This document shows, piece after piece, positions 1 through 4,447 of a stretch of DNA of 11,619 nucleotides. The position numbers and the translations under genes are program-made. This DNA comes from CAIWHR01 sp035541655 (lineage in GTDB: Bacteria; Pseudomonadota; Gammaproteobacteria; Burkholderiales; Casimicrobiaceae). The stretch's first letter is position 1, and each line of letters opens with the position of its first letter. The notes beneath the pieces were generated by a model. It was not told the DNA's origin. It ran no database searches and saw nothing but the letters and a program-made list of their open reading frames with translations. The stretch covers positions 1-11,619 of the forward strand of contig DATKMY010000095.1 in NCBI GenBank assembly GCA_035541655.1. The letters are read 5' to 3'.

Positions 1-980
1 CACGTCCCCTCGGCGATCGCAACCATCCCGCCCGACCCCATCGACGAGCCCGCCGCGGTGAGCGAGGGGTTGTCGAGCGTGAGTTTCTCGATCTCCTTGC
101 CGGTCAGCACCTTGGTCGAGATGCCGCCGGGGATGATCGCCTTGATCGGCCGTCCGTCAGTGCCCCCGCCGCAATCCTCGAAGATGAACTTCGCGAACGG
201 GTAGCCGCATTCGACCTCGTAGACCCCGGGACGCGCGATGTGTCCCGAGATCGAGATGAGCCGCGTGCCGGGATCCTTCGCGACGCCGATCGCGCTGAAC
301 GCCTTGCCGCCGTTCGCGACGATCCAGGCGATGTTCGAGAGCGTCTCGACGTTGTTGATGACCGTCGGCTTCTGGTAGAGGCCACGAACGGTGAGCCGCG
401 GCGGACGGTTGCGCGGATAGCCGCGCTTCCCCTCGATCGAGGTGATCAGCGCCGAGGCCTCGCCGCAGACATAGGAGCCGGCGCCGCGGTAGACGACGAG
501 GTCGCACGCGAAGTCGGTGCCGAGGATGCCGGCGCCGAGATAGCCCGCCTCGTACGCTTCCTCGACCGCGCCCGCGAGGCGCCGATACGGTCCGTCGAAC
601 TCGCCGCGGATGTAGACGAACGCGTTACGCACCTGCAGCGCATAGGACGCGATCAGCATCGACTCGAGCAGCAGATGCGGCGCGAACTCCAGGATCCAGC
701 GATCCTTGAACGTCCCGGGCTCGCCCTCGTCGGCATTCGCGCAGAGATAATGCGGGATTCCGTCGTTCGGCTGGACGACCGCCCATTTGCGCCCCATCGG
801 AAACGCCGCTCCGCCGCGTCCCTGGATGCCCGACGCCGTCACTTCGGCGACCACCTTCTGCGGCGTCATCTCGCGGAGCGCCTTTTCGAGCGCTGCGTAG
901 CCGCCGCGCGCGCGGTACTCCGCCAGCGTGTGCGACGTGGCAGTCACCGGGAACGTCATCAGGAGGCGGCGGTTTGCCAT
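1..980 (-). CDS. nuoF: NADH-quinone oxidoreductase subunit F (NuoF), 3' end missing
   Basis: NuoF carries FMN, binds NADH and, through its C-terminal [4Fe-4S] cluster N3, starts electron transfer in the peripheral arm of complex I. 326 codons are visible from ATG 978-980; the gene runs off the left edge, so the CxxCxxC cluster domain is not in view. Visible motifs are the glycine-rich loop GRGGAAFPMGRKW (54-66), NADEGEPGTFKDR (82-94), GAGSYVCGEASALITSIEG (167-184) and INNVETLSNI (208-217). Two things are odd. The usual CGEETAL is CGEASAL, so Ala175 stands where E. coli NuoF has E183. The usual GAGFPTG is GAAFPMG. No Shine-Dalgarno sequence precedes the ATG; the start lies one base after the stop of a small ORF, which suggests coupled translation. 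An in-frame alternative start is Met8. The family call is certain and the start fairly sure. Confidence 0.96.
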   Translation of the reverse strand, partial: MANRRLLMTFPVTATSHTLAEYRARGGYAALEKALREMTPQKVVAEVTASGIQGRGGAAFPMGRKWAVVQPNDGIPHYLCANADEGEPGTFKDRWILEFAPHLLLESMLIASYALQVRNAFVYIRGEFDGPYRRLAGAVEEAYEAGYLGAGILGTDFACDLVVYRGAGSYVCGEASALITSIEGKRGYPRNRPPRLTVRGLYQKPTVINNVETLSNIAWIVANGGKAFSAIGVAKDPGTRLISISGHIARPGVYEVECGYPFAKFIFEDCGGGTDGRPIKAIIPGGISTKVLTGKEIEKLTLDNPSLTAAGSSMGSGGMVAIAEGT

Positions 981-981
981 G

Positions 982-1062
982 TCAGTGGCGCAGGGCGGCG
1001 TCGAGCATCCGACTTGCCCCTTCGGAGGCAAGCGAGCGTGGCGGGCGTGGGTGTCGTTTCAT
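982..1062 (-). CDS. Possible 26-aa ORF bridging nuoE and nuoF
   Basis: I do not recognise this peptide. ATG (1060-1062) comes one base after the nuoE stop (1064-1066), and the TGA (982-984) ends one base before the nuoF ATG. The peptide begins MKRHPRPPRS and ends MLDAALRH; it is basic, with no membrane segment or Cys motif. There is no convincing ribosome binding site, so it would have to be translated by re-initiation after nuoE. In turn it could deliver ribosomes to nuoF, which also lacks a Shine-Dalgarno sequence. It may instead be a non-coding intercistronic spacer or repeat that happens to be open, which is easy at this GC content. The exact fit at both ends is the only evidence for coding. 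Confidence 0.33.
   Translation of the reverse strand: MKRHPRPPRSLASEGASRMLDAALRH
1013..1032 (-). other. Stable intercistronic hairpin between nuoE and nuoF
   Basis: In the nuo transcript this segment can fold into an 8-bp stem, CUUGCCUC paired with GGGGCAAG (one U-G wobble), closed by a CGAA tetraloop. No U-run follows, so it does not look like an intrinsic terminator. It could slow mRNA decay, set relative NuoE/NuoF output, or mark a repeat. On the plus strand the same segment would have a UUCG loop closed by C-G, with one C-A mismatch in the stem. Confidence 0.5.
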
Positions 1063-1063
1063 C

Positions 1064-1528
1064 CTAGGGCAGCGTCTTCAGCAGCGCGTCGATCTTTTCC
1101 GGCGTCATGCTTTCGTGATAAGTGTCCCCGACCATCAATACGGGCGCCGTACCGCATGCTGCAAGGCACTCGACCGTCGACAGTGTGTAGCGCCCGTCGG
1201 CAGTCGTCTCGCCGGGCTTGACGCCGAGCTTCTTCGTCAGATGGTCGAGTATCCGCTCGGCGCCGTTGAGCGAGCACGAGAGGTTGCGGCAGACCTGCAG
1301 ATGGCAGCGCCCGATCGCCTTACGCCGGAACTGTCCGTAGAAGCTCAGCACCTCCTCGACCTGGATTCGCGGAACGCCCAGGTACGCGACGACGCCGTCG
1401 ATGTCCTCATCGGCGACAAAGCCGCGGTCTTCCTGGATGCGCCGCAGGCACGGTAGGACGAGCGAGGACTCGAACCCTTTCGGATAGCGGGCGCGCATCC
1501 TGTCGAATTCCGGAATCAGGTGCTTCAT
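1064..1528 (-). CDS. nuoE: NADH-quinone oxidoreductase subunit E (NuoE)
   Basis: NuoE is the thioredoxin-fold [2Fe-2S] subunit (cluster N1a) that pairs with NuoF in the NADH-oxidising module of complex I. The 154-aa product is about the usual length. The helical N-terminal half contains FVADEDIDGVVAYLGVP and VEEVLSFYGQF. The cluster ligands are visible as C80-RNLS-C85 and C121-LAA-C125, the family's C-x4-C...C-x3-C pattern, in the contexts LQVCRNLSC and VECLAACGTAP. The ATG (1526-1528) lies 10 nt after the nuoD stop with only a weak purine-rich stretch (GCGGATC) before it, so translation is probably coupled to nuoD. The reading frame ends at TAG 1064-1066. Confidence 0.97.
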   Translation of the reverse strand: MKHLIPEFDRMRARYPKGFESSLVLPCLRRIQEDRGFVADEDIDGVVAYLGVPRIQVEEVLSFYGQFRRKAIGRCHLQVCRNLSCSLNGAERILDHLTKKLGVKPGETTADGRYTLSTVECLAACGTAPVLMVGDTYHESMTPEKIDALLKTLP

Positions 1529-1538
1529 CGCCGATCCG

Positions 1539-2768
1539 CTAGCGATCGCATTCGCCGCCGATCATGTTGACGGACCCGAACGTCGGGATGATGTCGGCGA
1601 GCTGATAGCCCTCGAGCAGCCGGTGCGTGCCGCCCATGTGCACGAAGCTCGGGCTGCGCACGTGGACCTTGTACGGCGTTCCTCCGCCGGCGCTCACCAG
1701 ATAGAACCCAAGCTCGCCGTTCGGTGCTTCGTGCGCGGTGTAGACCTCGCCGGCGGGAACCACCGGGCCGTCCATGACCAGCTTGAAGTGGTTGATCAGC
1801 GACTCGATCTCCGTGTAGACGAGCGTCTTGTCGGGGAACGTGCAGCGGCGGTCGTCGACGTTGAGCGGACCTGCGGGAAGCATGTCCATCAGCTGCCGGA
1901 TCATGTACACCGACTCGTCCATCTCGCGCATCCGCACGTAGTAGCGGTCGTAGTTGTCGCCTTTGATGCCAACGGGCACATCGAAGTCGAGCTCCGCATA
2001 GGCGAGGTACGGCGTGTCCTTGCGGAGGTCGCGCGGCGCGCCGGTCGAGCGCAGCATGGGGCCGGTGAAGCCCCAGTTGATCGCATCTGTGGTCGAGAGC
2101 ACGCCGACGTCGCGCGTGCGGTCGATGAAGATCCGGTTGCGGTCCATGAGCCCGTGGATGCGACCGACGAACATCTCGTACTTGTCGAGGATCTCGCCGA
2201 GCCGCGCGAGCCACCCCTCGGGGAGGTCGCGCGCGAGCCCGCCGATGCGCCCGTACGAGTACGTGACGCGCGCGCCCGTGAGGTCGGCGAGATGCTCATA
2301 GATGTAGTCGCGGATCATCACCATGTAGAGAAATGCCGTCATCGCGCCGAGCTCCATCAGCGACGCGGCGATGCAGGTCAGGTGATCGGCGATCCGCGAG
2401 TACTCGGAGAGGAGCGTCCGCAGATAGCGGCAGCGCGGCGTGATCTCGACGCCCATCAGCGTTTCGACCGCCTCGCAATAGGCGAAATCGTTGATGAGCC
2501 CGGAGCAGTAGTTCAGCCGGTCGACGTACGGGATCAGGTTGTGCCAGGTGTGGTCCTCGCACTCCTTCTCGAAGCCGCGGTGGAGGAAGCCGCAGTGGAT
2601 GTCGACGCGCTCGACCTTCTCGCCGTCGAGCATCGCGATCACCTGGATCGTGCCGTGCGTCGCGGGATGCGACGGGCCGATGTTGACGATCACCGCGTCG
2701 TCGCGCTCTCCGCGCTCGAACGCGGGTCGGACCGGATTCGGAAGCCCGGAGTCGAACGGCGGGGTCAC
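1539..2768 (-). CDS. nuoD: NADH-quinone oxidoreductase subunit D (NuoD, 49-kDa type)
   Basis: NuoD builds, with NuoB, the quinone-reduction chamber of complex I; it is descended from the large subunit of [NiFe] hydrogenases. The 409-aa product starts at a GTG (2766-2768) preceded at 7 nt by GGAGG, which decides the start. GPSHPATHG lies at residues 31-39, so His34 and His38 are present, and RLNYCSG puts a Tyr at 87. His38 and Tyr87 match the quinone-contacting His38/Tyr87 of Thermus Nqo4 in kind and in number. The C-terminus GSVNMIGGECDR is the family's conserved ending. It is a separate gene from nuoC, unlike the fused nuoCD of E. coli. The sequence around DFAYCEAVETLMGVEITPR differs from the E. 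coli/Thermus type and suggests another phylum. Confidence 0.98.
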   Translation of the reverse strand: MTPPFDSGLPNPVRPAFERGERDDAVIVNIGPSHPATHGTIQVIAMLDGEKVERVDIHCGFLHRGFEKECEDHTWHNLIPYVDRLNYCSGLINDFAYCEAVETLMGVEITPRCRYLRTLLSEYSRIADHLTCIAASLMELGAMTAFLYMVMIRDYIYEHLADLTGARVTYSYGRIGGLARDLPEGWLARLGEILDKYEMFVGRIHGLMDRNRIFIDRTRDVGVLSTTDAINWGFTGPMLRSTGAPRDLRKDTPYLAYAELDFDVPVGIKGDNYDRYYVRMREMDESVYMIRQLMDMLPAGPLNVDDRRCTFPDKTLVYTEIESLINHFKLVMDGPVVPAGEVYTAHEAPNGELGFYLVSAGGGTPYKVHVRSPSFVHMGGTHRLLEGYQLADIIPTFGSVNMIGGECDR

Positions 2769-2833
2769 GGACTAGCCTCCGCGCTCCGCGCTTCGGTGCT
2801 TGTTCGCCCTTGGGAGAGGCCCTGCGGGCTCAC
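2765..2833 (-). CDS. Possible 22-aa ORF bridging nuoC and nuoD
   Basis: I do not recognise this peptide. Its GTG (2831-2833) overlaps the nuoC TGA (2830-2832) as GTGA, and its own TGA (2765-2767) overlaps the nuoD GTG (2766-2768) in the same way. The product starts MSPQGLSQGR and ends EARSAEASP. It is small, polar and low in complexity, with no visible domain. The underlying DNA has a 7-bp tandem repeat (TCCGCGC twice, 2778-2791) that helps form the nuoD ribosome binding site. Coding is plausible because of the double GTGA overlap. The sequence also has the look of an intercistronic repeat element, so a non-coding spacer is the main alternative. Confidence 0.3.
   Translation of the reverse strand: MSPQGLSQGRTSTEARSAEASP
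2776..2780 (-). promoter_or_regulatory. Ribosome binding site of nuoD
   Basis: GGAGG on the minus strand sits 7 nt before GTG 2766-2768 and fixes that GTG as the nuoD start. GGAGGC at 2775-2780 can pair with GCCUCU at 2815-2820 of the same transcript (six pairs, one G-U), so the site may be partly masked when no ribosome crosses the gap. Confidence 0.8.
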
Positions 2834-3312
2834 GTGCGCTCCGTCCGGTACGGCACGAGCGGCTGCTCGGCGAGCTTCGGGTAGTCCTTGCGCAGCGGAT
2901 GGCCGGTGAATCCCTCGTAGAGGAGGATCGGGCGCAGGTCGGCATTGCCGCGAAACACGATCCCGTACATGTCGTGGCACTCGCGCTCGGCGAAGCCTGC
3001 CGAACCGTAGAGCGACACGAGCGATTCGACCACCGGCTCGCCCTCGCTTACGGCGGTCTTCACCCGCACTCGAACGTGCTGCGTCGTCGAGTAGAGGTGA
3101 TAGACGACGTCGAATCGCGGCGTGCGCTCGGGCCAGTCGACGGCGGTGACATCGAGCAGCAGATCGAATCCGAGCTCGGCCTTGAGCCGCCGTATCACAC
3201 CGAGCAGGTTCTCCGGGAGCAGCGTGACGACCGTCATGCCGTGCGAGGTCGCGACTCTCCCTCCCGCGGCCACGGCTTCCTGCTCGATGCGCCCGGCAAT
3301 CGCGGCGACCAC
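2830..3312 (-). CDS. nuoC: NADH-quinone oxidoreductase subunit C (NuoC, 30-kDa type)
   Basis: NuoC is a peripheral-arm subunit that holds NuoD and NuoB in place near the quinone site and has no cofactor of its own. From GTG 3310-3312 the product is 160 aa. The family signature is clear: LLDVTAVDWPER (52-63), and near the C-terminus ERECHDMYGIVFRGN (109-123), DLRPILLYEGF and GHPLRKDYP. No ATG is available at a sensible place. The GTG lies 2 nt past the nuoB stop with GAGGGA about 9 nt upstream. A CTG at 3316-3318 overlapping the nuoB stop is a less likely start. The frame stays open upstream through nuoB, but that extension is antisense-like sequence without family similarity. Confidence 0.93.
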   Translation of the reverse strand: MVAAIAGRIEQEAVAAGGRVATSHGMTVVTLLPENLLGVIRRLKAELGFDLLLDVTAVDWPERTPRFDVVYHLYSTTQHVRVRVKTAVSEGEPVVESLVSLYGSAGFAERECHDMYGIVFRGNADLRPILLYEGFTGHPLRKDYPKLAEQPLVPYRTERT

Positions 3313-3314
3313 GT

Positions 3315-3830
3315 TCAGAAGTCCCTCGTGACGATCGGGTGGTGCGACCGGCCGATGCGGTCCTGCAGCTTCATGATCGCGTCGATCACGGTCTCCGGCC
3401 GCGGCGGGCAGCCGGGCACGTAGATATCGACGGGGATGATCCTGTCGATCCCCAGGACGGCGGCGTAGTTCTGGTAGAAGCCTCCGCTCGTCGCGCAGGC
3501 GCCGAACGCCATCACCCACTTCGGCTCGCACATCTGCTCGTAGACCTTGAGCAGGATCGGCGCCTGTTTGTGCGTCACGGTGCCGACGACCATCAGCAGG
3601 TCGGACTGGCGCGGCGAGAACCGCGGCAGCGCGGCGCCGAAGCGGTCGGTGTCGTAAGGGGTGGAGGACACCGCCATGAACTCCATCGCGCAGCACGCGG
3701 TGACGAACGGATACGGGAACAGCGAGAACTTGCGCGCCCAGCCGACGAACTCGTCCTTCTTCGTCGAGAAGTACTCGAACGCGGAACTGGGCGCGTTCGC
3801 CGGGCGGATCGGGATCGTCGCGCGCGCCAT
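3315..3830 (-). CDS. nuoB: NADH-quinone oxidoreductase subunit B (NuoB, PSST type)
   Basis: NuoB carries cluster N2, the [4Fe-4S] centre that hands electrons to quinone, and sits between NuoD and the membrane arm. The 171-aa product has the hallmark tandem cysteines TACCAMEF (Cys46, Cys47), then GACATSGG (Cys112) and VPGCPPRPE (Cys141), which supply the four expected N2 ligands. The loop AVSSTPYDTDRFGAALPRFSPRQSD is also typical. ATG 3828-3830 follows the nuoA TAG after 2 nt, and the downstream nuoC starts 2 nt after this gene's TGA, so the three genes are tightly coupled. The open frame extends upstream into nuoA, but only the part from this Met has family similarity. Confidence 0.98.
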   Translation of the reverse strand: MARATIPIRPANAPSSAFEYFSTKKDEFVGWARKFSLFPYPFVTACCAMEFMAVSSTPYDTDRFGAALPRFSPRQSDLLMVVGTVTHKQAPILLKVYEQMCEPKWVMAFGACATSGGFYQNYAAVLGIDRIIPVDIYVPGCPPRPETVIDAIMKLQDRIGRSHHPIVTRDF

Positions 3831-3832
3831 CT

Positions 3833-4198
3833 CTAGTCGGTCACGGCTTCGATCAGGCGCATGCGATATACGTAGAGCAGGATCAGCACCAGCAGGAACG
3901 CGAACAGGAACAGCGTGAACAGCATGAAGCCCGTCAACGGCTGCGCAGCGAGCGCCCAGACGAAGAGGAACACCGTCTCGAGGTCGAACAGCATGAAGGC
4001 GATCGCGACACCGTAGTACTTGATCGGAACGGCTTTCGTGTTGCGCGTATCGACCGGCGTCGCGCCACACTCGAACGGCTCCATCTTGAGCGGCGTCGCC
4101 ACGGGCTTCGGCCCGAGGTAGCGGTTCATCACGAGCGTGACGAACACGAATCCGAGGATCGCGAGCAGGTAGAGGAGAAAGGCGACGTACGGGCTCAT
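3833..4198 (-). CDS. nuoA: NADH-quinone oxidoreductase subunit A (NuoA)
   Basis: NuoA is a small membrane subunit at the junction of the peripheral and membrane arms; its first loop closes over the quinone cavity. The 121-aa product has three hydrophobic segments at about 4-24, 62-84 and 90-112. The conserved loop KMEPFECGATP (38-48) and the segment FDLETVFLFVWA (71-82), with Asp72 and Glu74, are diagnostic. It is the first gene of the nuo operon. No Shine-Dalgarno sequence lies before ATG 4196-4198 (the preceding bases read GACAACGCCCGACC), and the predicted transcript start is only about 14 nt upstream, so it may be translated almost leaderless. Confidence 0.97.
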   Translation of the reverse strand: MSPYVAFLLYLLAILGFVFVTLVMNRYLGPKPVATPLKMEPFECGATPVDTRNTKAVPIKYYGVAIAFMLFDLETVFLFVWALAAQPLTGFMLFTLFLFAFLLVLILLYVYRMRLIEAVTD

Positions 4199-4219
4199 GG
4201 TCGGGCGTTGTCGGCAGCT

Positions 4220-4261
4220 ACAGTAAGCGCCCCGCCTTTCGGCCCCTTTGACTTAAGTCAA
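4220..4261 (-). promoter_or_regulatory. Predicted nuo promoter with FNR-like activator site
   Basis: A perfect 14-bp palindrome, TTGACTTAAGTCAA, occupies 4248-4261 and fits the FNR/FixK/DNR pattern TTGA-N6-TCAA. Flanking CCCC (4243-4246) and GGGG (4263-4266) lengthen the symmetry. Reading toward nuoA, a TACTGT -10-like hexamer lies at 4220-4225, separated from the box by 22 bp. That places the box centre (4254.5) at -41.5 from a start near 4213, the position of a class II activator site. The elements are seen; activation and the identity of the regulator are inferred. Confidence 0.62.
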
Positions 4262-4323
4262 CGGGGTCGCGGCGGAGCGCATGGCGCAGCCCGGCTCCTG
4301 CCACAGTTCCCCGGCGACCGACC

Positions 4324-4365
4324 ATGACTTACGTCAAACCCGCAGCGCCGACGCAGGCGTAAGTT
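4324..4365 (+). promoter_or_regulatory. Predicted lct promoter with FNR-like activator site
   Basis: ATGACTTACGTCAA at 4324-4337 matches the nuo-side box in 12 of 14 positions and keeps the TGAC...GTCA half-sites. Reading toward lctP, a weak -10-like TAAGTT lies at 4360-4365, again 22 bp from the box, giving a box centre (4330.5) at -41.5 from a start near 4372. The 5' leader would be about 76 nt. The -10 matches TATAAT at only three positions, as expected if the promoter depends on an activator. Confidence 0.55.
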
Positions 4366-4375
4366 GCGCCGACGC
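4345..4375 (+). repeat. 10-bp direct repeat, 21-bp period, straddling the lct -10
   Basis: GCGCCGACGC occurs exactly at 4345-4354 and 4366-4375. The 21-bp period is two helical turns, so a dimeric regulator could contact both copies on one DNA face. The copies lie on either side of the -10-like element and predicted start, a position suited to a repressor. Chance repetition in GC-rich DNA is the alternative. Confidence 0.4.
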
Positions 4376-4412
4376 TCGGGGCGGTAGCGGGGCCGCCGAA
4401 TCAACGCAGGCC

Positions 4413-4429
4413 GGATCGCATCGCGATCC
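4413..4429 (+). promoter_or_regulatory. Hairpin or operator-like inverted repeat in the lctP leader
   Basis: GGATCGC (4413-4419) and GCGATCC (4423-4429) form a perfect 7-bp inverted repeat with a 3-nt loop. It ends 7 nt before the lctP Shine-Dalgarno sequence, so it could be an RNA hairpin affecting translation or a binding site for an unknown repressor. It does not match the TGGTNNNACCA type of operator used by LldR-like GntR regulators. Confidence 0.4.
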
Positions 4430-4436
4430 CGGGGAC

Positions 4437-4442
4437 AGGAGG
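4437..4442 (+). promoter_or_regulatory. Ribosome binding site of lctP
   Basis: A full AGGAGG lies 5 nt before ATG 4448-4450. It is the strongest initiation signal in the window and contrasts with the missing one at nuoA. Confidence 0.85.
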
Positions 4443-4447
4443 ACGAC

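Larger units (their letters stand above)
4199..4447. promoter_or_regulatory. Divergent control region between nuo and lct operons
   Basis: This is the only long non-coding stretch in the window (249 bp). It holds two near-identical FNR-like dyads, one -10-like element for each direction, a 10-bp direct repeat, a small dyad at 4356-4370 (GGCGTAA, G, TTGCGCC with one mismatched pair) overlapping the plus-strand -10, a 7-bp hairpin in the lctP leader and the lctP ribosome binding site. No regulator gene lies in the window. Between the two dyads (4262-4323) I see no convincing element. Confidence 0.85.

Noticed and set aside
240..1067. 275-codon plus-strand open frame opposite nuoF
   Set aside because: It is a shadow of nuoF with no ribosome binding site and no family similarity.
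1623..2909. 428-codon plus-strand open frame opposite nuoD
   Set aside because: It has low-complexity His/Asp/Arg/Val-rich composition and no recognisable fold; it mirrors nuoD codon bias.
3316..3318. CTG start for nuoC overlapping the nuoB stop
   Set aside because: GTG at 3310-3312 has better spacing from GAGGGA and is a commoner start codon.
4282..4301. Sigma-54-like TGGC...GC pattern in the control region
   Set aside because: The spacing and the -12 half (TTGC) do not match the consensus.
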